Shown here in pieces: positions 6,540 to 16,325 of a DNA stretch of 52,018 nucleotides. Below the pieces are notes generated by a model that worked only from the letters and a program-made list of their open reading frames with translations, had not been told where the DNA came from and searched no databases. The stretch lies in the NCBI GenBank assembly GCA_905233845.1, contig CAJOFH010000014.1:1-52018 (forward strand), in the 5' to 3' direction. The translations under genes were made by a program, and so were the position numbers. Numbering within the stretch: the first letter of the stretch is position 1; every line of letters starts with the position of its first letter. This stretch comes from an uncultured Muribaculaceae bacterium. GTDB lineage: Bacteria > Bacteroidota > Bacteroidia > Bacteroidales > Muribaculaceae.

Positions 6540-8966
6540 TTATTTGAGGTAGAGGGATGTGGGGAGTAGGAGAGTGCCGGATGGGATGGTGCCGGTTGCT
6601 TGCAGTCTCAAGGAACGTGTTGGTGGGAGTATTACGGGGCTTGAGAGCGGTGCGGCAATGACACCTGTAGCTTTCACACTGCTGATTACATATCCGTGGC
6701 AACTGGAACCTCGCTCACCTCGCAGAGTGAGTGTGACGTCGGCGTCATTGCTCGCCAGTTGTGGCGCCGAGGTGAACAGATTCCACGTGATTCTCGTATG
6801 GCGACGGCACATCATTGGGTCGATTTCAAAGGGGTGGGACAAAAATGAAAAAATTTTTATTGCCGAGTTTTCGTGTGCGAGGTCTAAGAGTGTGCCGTCG
6901 GTTGTTACTGCGAGGGCGTGTGTTGGGTCGCTGTAGAGACTGCCCACAGTTAAGTCACGGCTGTATGTTCTTCCTGATGGCATAAGCACTTGTACTGTGC
7001 CATCGGGGGCAGCAATCCAGAGTTCGCGCTCGCAGTCATTCCATGCAAGCTGCACGCCATTCTCCTGATTTGAGAGCAACCGTCTCACGGTGCTACCGGT
7101 CAAGGAGCACAGGATGCCGTGCTGCGAGATGAACCATAGGGCGTCGCCACCAGCCACAGGCTTTGGATTGCTCGCAATGACCGTCTCGGTGATGAGTCGT
7201 GGTTCGCCGTAATTGCCGTTGGTGCTTTGAGGCAATGCCATGATGCCTTGCGTGGTGAAAATGTAGATGGGATAACGTCCAAATCCTCCCGAGTAAATGG
7301 GTCGACAGGCTGCACCGAGAGCGAGAATCGAGCATCCGCTCACTGTCGCTCTCCATTGCGTTACAAGAGGGTTTCCTACGGCACTGACCACGATTTCGCC
7401 CTTTGTTGGGATGGCGTTGTTGTCATTGGCGCTCGACTGTATAGAGCCCGTCGTCATAGTGTTGCTTTGTAGCGACGGGTTGATGAAAACAGCCATATCC
7501 GATTCCTCAAGTGGTGTCAAATCGGCTTGCCACAGTTTGTTGCCCACCGCTATTGCTATGTGCGTTGCCCTGGTTTCAGGGAAGGCGACAAATGGGTTTA
7601 GAGATGTGGCGCCGCATGGGCAAGATACCGTCTTGGAGAGTGTGACCATACCTTTGTTGGTCGCCATTGTGACCTGCACAGTGGCGTTGACTGTGCCTGC
7701 CGTGAGTGTTCCATCAAGCCATGGCAGCACGTGCCACGGGTTGGTGACGTGGTAGGCAGTGGGTGCTTGATAAAGCCGTCCGTTGTGCTCCATCGAAACT
7801 TGAGCCACAGTGCGCAGTGTACAGTTTGCCATTACTGCGGCACATTGTTTTTGCGACAATTGTCGTGGCGATAGCAGTTGTGCCGTTACCACGTCGCAAC
7901 GATGTCCAGGAATCACTTGCTGCGATGTCATGGTGGTGTTAGCTGCTGTAAAAGCTGTCCCGTCGAGTTGTGCTGTGGAAGCCACCACGCGCCAGTCACA
8001 ATTGAGTATAGTCTGCAACATAGTAGTAGTGGAGCGTGGTTTGGGGCCAATTTCGAGAAGGTAGCGCCGTGTTCCTCCCGAAGTCGTTGTAGCACATCGG
8101 TAATCGATAGTCGAAACGTCGTAGGGGACTGCCACAGGCGATACGAGCACATCAATCGCCTTCACAATATCTCGCCACTCGGCAGCGATGCCCGTCGCCA
8201 TTGAGATTCCGAGGCGGTAGGAGTTGGCGCTCAGGTCGAAAGCCTCGATGCCTATGAAGCGGTTGTTGGCAGTTGTCGCTGTGGTCGTGGTGCGGTAGGA
8301 TGCGCTTATGATGTTGTGTCCCACCATAACAGGCTGGCTCATCCACAGGTAGGAATCGTCCCAGAGCCTCACGGCGTAGCGCGCCAGTAGGGGACCAGTG
8401 AAACGTCCTTGCGAAGTGGCATTGCGTTGCATCGTTGTCAACGCGTTGCGCATCAGTTTGGACAGAGCTTCGATGTCGGCGGTTGCTAGCGGAGCCTGCC
8501 AAGTTGTGTAAGGTTCGTTGAACTCAAACTCCGGTATGGTGGTGGAGAGTTGCTGTTGTTCTACTGCTGCCAGATGAATTTGTGGCAGAGCGGCAGCGAT
8601 GTCGATGCATTCATAGCCCGATGCCGTCCTTCGCATCACCACATTACCCTCGCTGGTGACTACCACCAGCAGGATGCCCACTTTGTGAGCGTCGTGCACC
8701 GTTGCGCTGGTGCTAAGCACCACCATGTCGTTCCACACCACGTTGCCATCACGCAGCAACAGCGTGCGGTCGTCATCCACCAACAGCACTTTGTCGCCAG
8801 GCTGAAGCTGTGCCACTTGCTGAGGATTACCAACTACCTCGAGGGCATTCTCTCGTTCGCGCATATTCATTAGAGCGCGGGCTGTTCCCACCGCCGCACT
8901 CTCGCCATTGTGGAGCTGCGCCACTCCACGATGGACGATAGTCAATTGTTTCAGAGTCTTTTTCAT
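6540..8966 (-). CDS. phage tail/stabilisation-like beta-propeller protein, orphan
   Basis: 808 residues, no signal peptide, rich in Thr and Ala. The sequence resembles the large 'stabilisation' or tail-neck proteins of Bacteroidetes phages: an N-terminal listing of values, a middle YAVRLWDDSYLWMSQPVMVG block with NRFIGIEAFDLSANSYRLGI, and later FGRYPIYIFTTQGIMALPQS followed by ..GGDALWFISQHGILCSL, the kind of propeller blade sequence seen in those proteins. The C-terminal 130 residues (HPFEIDP.. onward) look like the usual terminal beta domain. It has no phage neighbours: a dockerin protein lies upstream, a small host gene downstream. A near-consensus host -7 box sits 20 bases before the start. 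It could be a relic or a domesticated gene. The family call is from memory of sequence style, not a search. Confidence 0.5.
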   Translation of the reverse strand: MKKTLKQLTIVHRGVAQLHNGESAAVGTARALMNMRERENALEVVGNPQQVAQLQPGDKVLLVDDDRTLLLRDGNVVWNDMVVLSTSATVHDAHKVGILLVVVTSEGNVVMRRTASGYECIDIAAALPQIHLAAVEQQQLSTTIPEFEFNEPYTTWQAPLATADIEALSKLMRNALTTMQRNATSQGRFTGPLLARYAVRLWDDSYLWMSQPVMVGHNIISASYRTTTTATTANNRFIGIEAFDLSANSYRLGISMATGIAAEWRDIVKAIDVLVSPVAVPYDVSTIDYRCATTTSGGTRRYLLEIGPKPRSTTTMLQTILNCDWRVVASTAQLDGTAFTAANTTMTSQQVIPGHRCDVVTAQLLSPRQLSQKQCAAVMANCTLRTVAQVSMEHNGRLYQAPTAYHVTNPWHVLPWLDGTLTAGTVNATVQVTMATNKGMVTLSKTVSCPCGATSLNPFVAFPETRATHIAIAVGNKLWQADLTPLEESDMAVFINPSLQSNTMTTGSIQSSANDNNAIPTKGEIVVSAVGNPLVTQWRATVSGCSILALGAACRPIYSGGFGRYPIYIFTTQGIMALPQSTNGNYGEPRLITETVIASNPKPVAGGDALWFISQHGILCSLTGSTVRRLLSNQENGVQLAWNDCERELWIAAPDGTVQVLMPSGRTYSRDLTVGSLYSDPTHALAVTTDGTLLDLAHENSAIKIFSFLSHPFEIDPMMCRRHTRITWNLFTSAPQLASNDADVTLTLRGERGSSCHGYVISSVKATGVIAAPLSSPVILPPTRSLRLQATGTIPSGTLLLPTSLYLK

Positions 8967-8984
8967 GATTTAGTGTTTTTGGGA

Positions 8985-8992
8985 CAAAGATG
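8985..8992 (-). promoter_or_regulatory. -7 box for the propeller gene
   Basis: CATCTTTG on the minus strand, one base off TAnnTTTG, about 20 bases upstream of the ATG. No clear -33 element. Confidence 0.4.
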
Positions 8993-9169
8993 GGTCTGCA
9001 CGACTTGCGAAAACAACATTAAAAATGGGAGAAAGTAACAAGTAAAAAAGGTGGGCTGCGCGTTGTTTTTGGTCAGACAATTAAATACGAATAAAACAAT
9101 TGCTGCGCCTGATTTTTCTGGCACACGAATAAACGAATGTGTGGAAGATGATATTTTTATTGCTGATGA

Positions 9170-9199
9170 TTGGAAACTGCTAACTATTTATTATCTTTG
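9170..9199 (+). promoter_or_regulatory. promoter of the phosphodiester-glycosidase gene
   Basis: TTGG (9170-9173), 18 bases, TATCTTTG (9192-9199). Places the start at ATG 9222 and excludes the upstream frame from 9051. Confidence 0.6.
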
Positions 9200-9221
9200 T
9201 GGTGTAAAAAACTACAACATT

Positions 9222-11591
9222 ATGAAAAAGACGTTACTTACATTGATTATGGCTCTGGCTGGAGTTGTCGCATGGGCAGGCACCACGTGGCAGTTGCTGG
9301 GTGTGGATTATTCGGTCGACACGTTGTTTCATGCCAATATTGGTCCTGGCACGAGTCAGACTTCGCTGTATTTCACCAACGGCAGCATCGAGATGCGCGT
9401 GTTCTACACCACTATCGACATGACGAACCCATATCTGACCTTGCGCACTGTTAGCGGAAACGACAAGACCGCGGGTGGCGAGACGGTGTCGTTGATGGCT
9501 CAACGCAAAGATGGTGAGGGCCACCGATTCTTTGCTGGCATCAACGGCGACTTCTTCTATACCAGTGGCACCACGGCGCAAGGTGTGTCGATGGTTGGCA
9601 CGCCCATAGGCACGTGCATTGGCGATGGCGTGGTGTATAGGCTCAACAACGACGAGTATAAGTATGTGTTTGACGAGAACCGCAACTCCTATATCAATGC
9701 CGTGACTATTAGCGGCACCGTGAGCCACGATGGCACTACGGTGAATGCTGGCGGCGTGAACACCGACGCAAGCAACAATGTCATCACCTTCTACAACGAT
9801 CGTTACTACGGCTCCACCAACCAGACAAGTGCTTGCTGCGAGGTAGAGGCACAACTTGTGGAAGGCGACACTTTCAACTTTCTGGAGCCGTTTAAGATGG
9901 TGATTACAGGAACTCCCAGCACCGCTGGCGACATGACAGTGCCCAATGGTAGATTTGTGCTGCATGGACAGGGTTCGACCGCCGACTTTATCGCTGGGCT
10001 GAGTGTGGGCGACGAGGTGGCTGTGACGATGAGTGCGGTTGCTGGCGGCAACAAGATTGACCCGCGTGAAGTGGTGAGCGGACAACCCTGGATGCTGCGT
10101 AATGGCGTGACTATCGACGACGGTAATCCCGATATGCATCCCCGCACCTGCATAGGCTTTGCCAATGGCGGCCAAACGGTGATATTCCTTGTGGTGGATG
10201 GTCGATCGCTCATCAGCGATGGCTGTCGTACTTCGCATCTGGGCGACCTGCTGCGTTATGCTGGCGCCACCGAGGGCATGAACCTTGATGGTGGCGGCTC
10301 CACTACGCTCTACACCAGTGCGCTTGGTGTGCGCAACGTGCCCAGTGACGGCCGTGAGCGTGCCGACTGTAATGGTCTGTTCCTCGTGAGCAGTGCCCCT
10401 GATGACAACGAGATTGCCGAGATACGTTTCAAGGACTGGGTTCAGAAAGTTCCCAAATACGGCGTCTACACCCCAGTGATATATGGCTACAACCAATATG
10501 GCATGCTTATCGACACCGATGTTCAGGGTTTCACGCTTGAGGTTGATGAGAGTTTGGGCTCGATTAAGGATGGCTGCACCTTCTTTGGCACTGGCAGTGG
10601 CGATGGACTGCTCACTGCGGTGTATAACGGCATCACCGCTACATTGCCCGTCACAATCGTGGGCAGTGGCGATGATATGCGGCTGACTAACGACTCCATC
10701 ATCAACGACACCTATCGCACCTACTCCGTGGGCGTGGAAAGCCAGGTGGGAGAGACTGTGATGCCCCTTGACCCTGCAGCTCTCACATGGAGTAGCAGTG
10801 ACGAGAGCATTGTCACAATCGACCCTAACACTGGTGTGCTTCAGGGCCTTCAAGATGGTGAGGCAACCGTTACTGGCGAACTGGGCGAAAAATCGCTAAG
10901 CATGAAAGTAAAGGTGCAGAAGCCAGTGAAGCGTGTCTATCCCCTTGACCCTGAAATGGACCTTAGCACGTGGAAGTTTGTGATAAGTGGCGGCAAGAAT
11001 CTGGTTGCCGAGCCACTCGACAACGGCTTCAAGGTGGACTACACTGGCAGCAGTGCGCGCACCAACTATCTGCGTATGAATAAGGATATAGTACTGTGGA
11101 GTATTCCCGACACCCTCAGGGTGCGCATCAATCCTGGCGAGGCGCCTGTGACCGGTGTGACGTTTGCTTTGCGTCCCTGTGGCGGCAAAATCAGCTATCC
11201 AGCCGTCACTCCCGAGTCGATACCCGCCAATGAGGAGACTACCATTGACCTGCCTATTGACCAATGGATTGACGCCAATGACATGGGCAACTATCCCATC
11301 ACGCTCACCTATGTGCAAATCACGATGGGCAAGAACACTACTGGACAGCAGTACACAATGCTTATCCCTGGTCTTGAGGTGATTTACAAGAACGCGCCAG
11401 TGATCAATGCGATACCTGGCGACGTGAACGGCGATGGAATAGTTTCGTCGGTCGATGTAACTATCCTATACAACTACCTGCTAAACAATGATGAGACTGC
11501 TATGGTCAATGGCGACCAGGACGGCGACGGCATCATTACCTCGGTGGATATCACGATTATTTATAATATACTGCTTGGAAACAAATTATAA
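9222..11591 (+). CDS. secreted phosphodiester-glycosidase-domain protein with Ig-like domain and dockerin
   Basis: 789 residues from ATG 9222. Order of parts: signal peptide (MKKTLLTLIMALAGVVAWAG); a phosphodiester glycosidase (NAGPA, PF09992-type) domain to about residue 400, with HPRTCIGFANGGQTVIFLVV, GDLLRYAGATEGMNLDGGGS and RERADCNGLFLV; a bacterial Ig-like (BIG2) domain with LTWSSSDESIVTIDPNTGVL; a beta domain; and a C-terminal type I dockerin with two calcium loops (DVNGDGIVSSVD and DQDGDGIITSVD). NAGPA-type domains cleave phosphodiester-linked sugars. A dockerin normally docks a protein to a cohesin; no cohesin gene is in this window. It probably acts at the cell surface or outside. 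Just after the stop is a GTAGGAAG..GGATGAAG word repeat of the kind seen near 47400. Confidence 0.8.
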   Translation: MKKTLLTLIMALAGVVAWAGTTWQLLGVDYSVDTLFHANIGPGTSQTSLYFTNGSIEMRVFYTTIDMTNPYLTLRTVSGNDKTAGGETVSLMAQRKDGEGHRFFAGINGDFFYTSGTTAQGVSMVGTPIGTCIGDGVVYRLNNDEYKYVFDENRNSYINAVTISGTVSHDGTTVNAGGVNTDASNNVITFYNDRYYGSTNQTSACCEVEAQLVEGDTFNFLEPFKMVITGTPSTAGDMTVPNGRFVLHGQGSTADFIAGLSVGDEVAVTMSAVAGGNKIDPREVVSGQPWMLRNGVTIDDGNPDMHPRTCIGFANGGQTVIFLVVDGRSLISDGCRTSHLGDLLRYAGATEGMNLDGGGSTTLYTSALGVRNVPSDGRERADCNGLFLVSSAPDDNEIAEIRFKDWVQKVPKYGVYTPVIYGYNQYGMLIDTDVQGFTLEVDESLGSIKDGCTFFGTGSGDGLLTAVYNGITATLPVTIVGSGDDMRLTNDSIINDTYRTYSVGVESQVGETVMPLDPAALTWSSSDESIVTIDPNTGVLQGLQDGEATVTGELGEKSLSMKVKVQKPVKRVYPLDPEMDLSTWKFVISGGKNLVAEPLDNGFKVDYTGSSARTNYLRMNKDIVLWSIPDTLRVRINPGEAPVTGVTFALRPCGGKISYPAVTPESIPANEETTIDLPIDQWIDANDMGNYPITLTYVQITMGKNTTGQQYTMLIPGLEVIYKNAPVINAIPGDVNGDGIVSSVDVTILYNYLLNNDETAMVNGDQDGDGIITSVDITIIYNILLGNKL

Positions 11592-11661
11592 GTAGGAAGT
11601 GGGAAGGATGAAGTGGACTTCTCGTTTGTTTTACGTTTGCTTTGATTATCCCCCCTATATC

Positions 11662-11758
11662 GAGGTTGTTGCAAAACTTAATAAACAACTGGTTATAAAT
11701 CAGAACAATCAGATTAATCCGTAGTTTATTATTTGTGTTCAAGTTTTGCAACAACCTC
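11662..11758. mobile_element. 97-bp MITE-like element with perfect 18-bp inverted ends
   Basis: GAGGTTGTTGCAAAACTT (11662-11679) and its exact reverse complement (11741-11758) enclose 61 bases of non-coding, AT-rich sequence. No transposase frame is present. The size and perfect ends fit a non-autonomous transposable element or the last remains of an insertion sequence. No obvious target-site duplication. Confidence 0.65.
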
Positions 11759-11784
11759 AGCAAAAATGCAAGAATTTTTTTAGG

Positions 11785-13005
11785 TTAGAATAGTGGTGGG
11801 GCGATTTTTAGCATGTCGCTCACCTCTTGGAGGTTGCCGTCGTTGGGCTCAGGAGTGATGCCGAGCAGATGGGCAAGGAGGGAGTAAATGCATACGTTGC
11901 GGAAGACACCGGGCTTAGCATAACCTATCTTGAAATCGGGTCCAACAGCACGGAATCCCACGAGCATATCACTCATAGTTGGGTCCCATCCGTGAGTGCC
12001 GCCGTGCACCTTGGTATTGTTACGGAACACCCATCCCATGTCGGGCATGACCACCACATCGCTCATGTTCTTGTTTGTGCCGTAATGCAGATATTCTGGC
12101 AGTTCGCCCTTTTTCCAAGCTCGGATGTGGTCCACGCCCTGAAGCGCGTTGACGATAGAGTCGGCATATTCTGGTTTGCTGGTGTAGATGAGTGCTGGAT
12201 TGTCACCGTCGAAGTGCTCCACCCATTCCTTCTTGACATAATTTTCGCTGTTCACCACGCGCACATCGCTGAGCCATGCCATACCGTGGTCGCCCGTAAT
12301 GATAAGGTTCACTTTGTTGCCAATCTCGGGCAGAGCCTTGATGCGAGCCCACATAGTCCACAGGAGTGAGTCCATGCTTTCGGCCATACGGCGTGTCTTC
12401 TTGCTGTTGGGTCCATGGCTGTGCCCAGCATGGTCGGGTTCCTCGAAGTAGCACATTATCAAGTGGGGACGCTTTTCCTCGGGCATGTTAAGCAGTTCAA
12501 TCACTCGATTAACGCGCTCTTGTGGCTTGAGCAACGGCTTCTTGGCGTAGTCTTCCCAGTAGTCGGCGTGTCCTTCCTTGATTTTGACGTCGCTACCCAC
12601 CCAGTAGACGGTCGCCGTCTTCACTCCTTGACGCTTAGCCGTGAGCCAGATGGGGTCACCGCTGTAGTGCTTTCCTTCGCGCGCCACATCGCTGCCAATG
12701 CTGTATTTCTTATCTTCTTTGCGGATGCGGAAAGTGTTGGCAATGATGCCGTGGTGGTCGGGGTACAGACCCGTCGCCAGCGTGTAGTGGTTAGAGAAAG
12801 TCTTGGTAGGGAAGGAGGGCTGCATTACCGCCTTTACACCCTCACGCGCGAGCCTGTCGAAGAAAGGCATGTCATAGCACTCGGCGTAGTCCCAACGGAG
12901 TCCGTCGCACGAAACAATCACAGTGTAAGTGTCATTACCAGCTGCCCAAGCAGCAATCGCCAGCACCGAAGCCAGCGTCAAATTGAGAAGTCGTTTCATA
13001 GTCAT
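11785..13005 (-). CDS. secreted nucleotide pyrophosphatase/phosphodiesterase (alkaline phosphatase superfamily)
   Basis: 406 residues from ATG 13003-13005 (ATG 12997-12999 is equally possible; the frame's first ATG at 13020 lies inside the -7 box TATCTTTG at 13024-13017 and is ruled out). After a signal peptide (MKRLLNLTLASVLAIAAWAA) come the family's landmarks: SCDGLRWDY with the metal-binding Asp, PSFPTKTFSNHYTLATGLYP with the catalytic Thr, CYFEEPDHAGHSHGP and ITGDHGM with metal-binding Asp/His, and GGTHGWDP near the end. All metal ligands expected of NPP-type enzymes are present. Such enzymes hydrolyse nucleotide or phosphodiester bonds outside the cytoplasm; the substrate is unknown. Single gene. 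Confidence 0.88.
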   Translation of the reverse strand: MTMKRLLNLTLASVLAIAAWAAGNDTYTVIVSCDGLRWDYAECYDMPFFDRLAREGVKAVMQPSFPTKTFSNHYTLATGLYPDHHGIIANTFRIRKEDKKYSIGSDVAREGKHYSGDPIWLTAKRQGVKTATVYWVGSDVKIKEGHADYWEDYAKKPLLKPQERVNRVIELLNMPEEKRPHLIMCYFEEPDHAGHSHGPNSKKTRRMAESMDSLLWTMWARIKALPEIGNKVNLIITGDHGMAWLSDVRVVNSENYVKKEWVEHFDGDNPALIYTSKPEYADSIVNALQGVDHIRAWKKGELPEYLHYGTNKNMSDVVVMPDMGWVFRNNTKVHGGTHGWDPTMSDMLVGFRAVGPDFKIGYAKPGVFRNVCIYSLLAHLLGITPEPNDGNLQEVSDMLKIAPPLF

Positions 13006-13138
13006 AATATTTTTGTGCAAAGATAACGAATAGTTTTAAGTTATCAGTACTTTTTACTCTGACAGCTGTTACTTTTTATTGTTTCCCTCTCACAAAGTTG
13101 CTCCTAACGGTGTCGCAAAGCCGTGCGAGCGAGGTGTT

Positions 13139-15244
13139 TTACTTGATGATATATTTCTTGCCTGAGTTGATGTATATGCCTGGAGCGGTGGGTTTGGCAT
13201 CGTAGGTGCGGCCAGTGATGTCGTACCAAAGGTCGCTGCCAGTTCTTGGCTTGTCGCTCGTAATGGTGTTGATTGCGGTTGCTTCCTTGATATATTCAAT
13301 GCCAGCGGCAGCGTCAATCTTGCCATAGCCCCACTTGATGGGGTTGACGGCAGTGAACTCGTCGTTGCGCGAGGTAGCGGCGAGCACTTCCTTTATTTCA
13401 TCAAGAGTGAGGGTGGGATTGGCTTGTAGCCACAGGGCGATGATGCCGCTAACAGTTGGGCACGACATCGAGGTGCCACTCATGCTGCTGTAGGGGAATC
13501 CCTGCCACTGCATCGTCTCGGCAATTTCCTTGTCGCAAGTATAGTGGTTGATAGAAGACACGATGTTGGTGCCTGGAGCGGTAACAACGGGCTGTGCCAC
13601 ACCGTTGAACGACTTTCCATAGCTTGAAGAGTAACTGATGTCGTAAAGTGTGTGAATCATGCTCCCATCAGCGACATTGCCAGTGTAGAGACGGCTGGAG
13701 GTGTTTGTCACATAATTGCCCACACTGATAACACGTGGCGTCGATGTCCAATCGCCACACGAGAACTCACTGTCGCCATGGGTGAAACCTTCCAAACTCT
13801 CGGAGCCAATTACATCAAATCCTCCTGTCGTTTCCCATAAATCCATCTCGATGGGAGAAGTTGACGACAGCAAAATAAAGAACGGGTAACGCCTGGGGAG
13901 AAGGCCACTTGCGGCAGCTGTGAGATCAATCTTGCCGTCAACAACTGAGCCATATATCGCTACAAAGCCTTCCTGCATGTAATTTCCAAGAATCTCATCC
14001 TCGTCGCTAAGTATCTCAATGGCTCCATTCTGGGTCAGGGAGATAGTGCATGGTTCTGATAGCCACAACGTCTCGGCGTTACCGCGATTTGCTACGCCAA
14101 TCTGAACATTCAACACATCGTTCTCGCCCAACTCGTAGCGTGAAAAGCCGCGAATTACCGAGCCAAGCAACATCATTGTGTTGCCCTCTTCGTCAAAGAT
14201 AGTCATTGCTCGGGCAAGAAGCGCCTTCATGCTGCTGTTCTCTTCATCAAATGCCTTGTAAATGTGAACAGCTTGACCACCTTCATTACCAACACTGAAC
14301 ACGGGAATGACTTGATTAGACAACTCTTCAATGAGTTCAGGCATTGTGCCTGTGCCATTGTGGGGGCCATAGTGTGAGTTCATGCTTGCGCTAAGCACAA
14401 TGGGAGTTTCGATTTGCTGGGCATAATGTGCTACGAATTGGAAGGCAATTTCATTCACATCGTCCTCGCTCTCAATCGACACCAGCACAATGTCGGCATC
14501 GGGCGCCATGCCACCAAACCCCAGCGGTGAGCGACTGCCGGCGGCAATGCCAGCGGTGTGGGTGCCATGATCGCGATATTCGGTGTCGGTGGTGAGAGTA
14601 GCGATCAGTTCAGGTGTGTCGAACACCGAGCCTGGATACTCAATCGTTCCAGCCTCATCATCCTCGACGATGAACTTGTGGCCACTGTCATCAGTGGGCA
14701 TATACACGCAACGCAGGCGCGTGTTGCCATTGGCGTCCTTGAAGGCCGGATGCTGGAAGTCGAAGCCTCCATCCACAACGAATATGGTGATGCCATTGCC
14801 AGTGTAAACCTCTTCAACACCAGGTGTGGTGCCGTCAATCAGGCTCACACCAGTCTCCACACGTGAGATATCGGTCTTCAGCTCTCCTTTACTTGTTGCA
14901 TCCACCTTTTTCACGCCCTCAATGGCAACGAGGTCATCAACATTGCCAGTGGGAATGCTTATCACAGCCTGATGACCAAGCTTTGACAACACTGTGCCAC
15001 CACATTCACGTATTTGAGCAAACGTGCTTGCCGCATCTTTGGAATCAACCTCGACCACAAGCCTGATGACTGGGTTGGCATCAATAGTCTTAATTTTCTT
15101 GCCATGTGAGTCACGTTGTACTTCCAGTTTTTGAAGTAACGACAGTTGTGCGCTAGATGTTAATTTGTTCTGTGCGCTCAACATAAAAGTGCATGAGCAA
15201 GCAACAATGGCAAATAATGCAATGTGTAATAATCTGTTTTTCAT
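13139..15244 (-). CDS. secreted subtilisin-like (S8) protease with C-terminal sorting-like tail
   Basis: 701 residues. Signal peptide ending near LSAQ-N; propeptide-like region to about residue 120; S8 catalytic triad Asp158 (FVVDGGFDF), His226 (RDHGTHTAGIAAG) and Ser592 (SGTSMSCPTVSG). A long insert between His and Ser holds a PA-like or beta domain, as in other Bacteroidetes lactocepin-like proteases. The last 45 residues (DLWYDITGRTYDAKPTAPGI to the end at KKYIIK) closely match the tail of the 24109-25998 protein, so they are a shared sorting or anchoring module. The gene starts two bases after the stop of the DUF3667 gene and is certainly co-transcribed with it. A degradative extracellular role is likely. 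Confidence 0.9.
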   Translation of the reverse strand: MKNRLLHIALFAIVACSCTFMLSAQNKLTSSAQLSLLQKLEVQRDSHGKKIKTIDANPVIRLVVEVDSKDAASTFAQIRECGGTVLSKLGHQAVISIPTGNVDDLVAIEGVKKVDATSKGELKTDISRVETGVSLIDGTTPGVEEVYTGNGITIFVVDGGFDFQHPAFKDANGNTRLRCVYMPTDDSGHKFIVEDDEAGTIEYPGSVFDTPELIATLTTDTEYRDHGTHTAGIAAGSRSPLGFGGMAPDADIVLVSIESEDDVNEIAFQFVAHYAQQIETPIVLSASMNSHYGPHNGTGTMPELIEELSNQVIPVFSVGNEGGQAVHIYKAFDEENSSMKALLARAMTIFDEEGNTMMLLGSVIRGFSRYELGENDVLNVQIGVANRGNAETLWLSEPCTISLTQNGAIEILSDEDEILGNYMQEGFVAIYGSVVDGKIDLTAAASGLLPRRYPFFILLSSTSPIEMDLWETTGGFDVIGSESLEGFTHGDSEFSCGDWTSTPRVISVGNYVTNTSSRLYTGNVADGSMIHTLYDISYSSSYGKSFNGVAQPVVTAPGTNIVSSINHYTCDKEIAETMQWQGFPYSSMSGTSMSCPTVSGIIALWLQANPTLTLDEIKEVLAATSRNDEFTAVNPIKWGYGKIDAAAGIEYIKEATAINTITSDKPRTGSDLWYDITGRTYDAKPTAPGIYINSGKKYIIK

Positions 15245-15246
15245 AA

Positions 15247-16188
15247 TTATTGTGTTTTATTATCTGTTTTATCGTTAACGGAAATCTCAAGGTTTTGTGT
15301 CTCTTTCTGCTTCTCCCTGCGTTTAAATGTTATTTTGCTGATATACATGCCAACAAGAATAGGCACCACCGAACAAAATAATAGTTCTATTATTGCCTTG
15401 AGTTCATCAGTATATGATTTGGGCGTAGTTGTCAGTTCGGCTATTGTCATTGCCAGAAGCACTAAAAAGAAACCACTTCCTAGCAGAATAAATACTCTCC
15501 AAAAATTCCCCCAAAAGCCGTAACCAAACAATTGTCTGTAAACATAAAAATAGCATAAGGGCAGCAGAATATAGAAATAGTCACCAAAAAAGTCGGCAAG
15601 GTTATCCACAATTAGCACCTGAATGGCCATGAACACAGTGATGAAAAAACCTTGCGGTAGTGTATGCTTGGTGTTATGTGGTGCATAGCGAAAGAGACAC
15701 CATGTGGGAACAAGGAAAAAACAAATCATGACCAGCCATCCCCATCCTTTGTTACTATGAAACCAGGTAAAAAACTGATTGACTAATTGTGAGCCTCCAT
15801 TATATACCTTGACATCATTGATGCCGAACAAATTATCAATGAGGATGCTTATCACCCCCATGACAATCAGCATTTTCACTGGCGGGAACGACACTTGCCG
15901 CTTGCCGTTTATATAATCGCTGATGAAATAACCTGGACGCCAAATCAGCTGCCACAGGGAATAGAGCAACGAACGGTTGCCCATTCCCCACACCTCGGCG
16001 GTGCTTTGAAGTACACTCTTCCAGGACACCTTTTCCAAACCGGCCTTTTGCGAGCAATGCGGACAAAACTTGCCTGTGAAGTCATACCCGCAATTCTCAC
16101 AATGATGGCGCTCGTTCTCGTCAAAACTCCAATCGAAGGGCTCGAGCTGCCATGCTTTGAATCGTTTATATCTTTCTTTTAAAGTCAT
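15247..16188 (-). CDS. DUF3667 membrane protein with N-terminal zinc ribbon
   Basis: 313 residues from ATG 16186-16188. The earlier in-frame ATG at 16269 lies upstream of the -7 box TATCTTTG (16212-16205) and is not the start. Residues 30-45 hold a zinc ribbon, C-x2-C-x8-C-x2-C (CENCGYDFTGKFCPHC), typical of DUF3667. Several membrane helices follow (around MLIVMGVISILI, WLVMICFFLVPTWCLF, FFITVFMAIQVLIVDNLADF, FWRVFILLGSGFFLVLLAMT, ELLFCSVVPILVGMYI). The family is common in Bacteroidetes and its job is unknown. It leads a two-gene operon with the subtilisin gene, two bases apart. A link to export or processing is possible but not shown. Confidence 0.82.
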   Translation of the reverse strand: MTLKERYKRFKAWQLEPFDWSFDENERHHCENCGYDFTGKFCPHCSQKAGLEKVSWKSVLQSTAEVWGMGNRSLLYSLWQLIWRPGYFISDYINGKRQVSFPPVKMLIVMGVISILIDNLFGINDVKVYNGGSQLVNQFFTWFHSNKGWGWLVMICFFLVPTWCLFRYAPHNTKHTLPQGFFITVFMAIQVLIVDNLADFFGDYFYILLPLCYFYVYRQLFGYGFWGNFWRVFILLGSGFFLVLLAMTIAELTTTPKSYTDELKAIIELLFCSVVPILVGMYISKITFKRREKQKETQNLEISVNDKTDNKTQ

Positions 16189-16260
16189 TGAAACAATCTT
16201 TTTGCAAAGATAATGTATTTTATTCAATTTGTTTTGAGCAGGGTACGACAAAATACAAGA

Positions 16261-16285
16261 AAAGCCCACCGATTAGGTGAGCTTT
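16261..16285 (-). terminator. terminator of the SH3-like gene
   Basis: On the minus strand AAGCTCACC and GGTGGGCTT pair around TAATC, followed by TTTT. It ends transcription from the gene at 16326-16847. Confidence 0.65.
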
Positions 16286-16325
16286 ATACTTTTTGAATTG
16301 ATTTCAAAGAGTGGAAATTGAATGT

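Noticed and set aside
9234-10853. 539-codon frame on the minus strand inside the phosphodiester-glycosidase gene
   Set aside because: It is antisense to a well-supported domain protein, is rich in His/Ala/Val as mirror frames are, and has no promoter or family resemblance.
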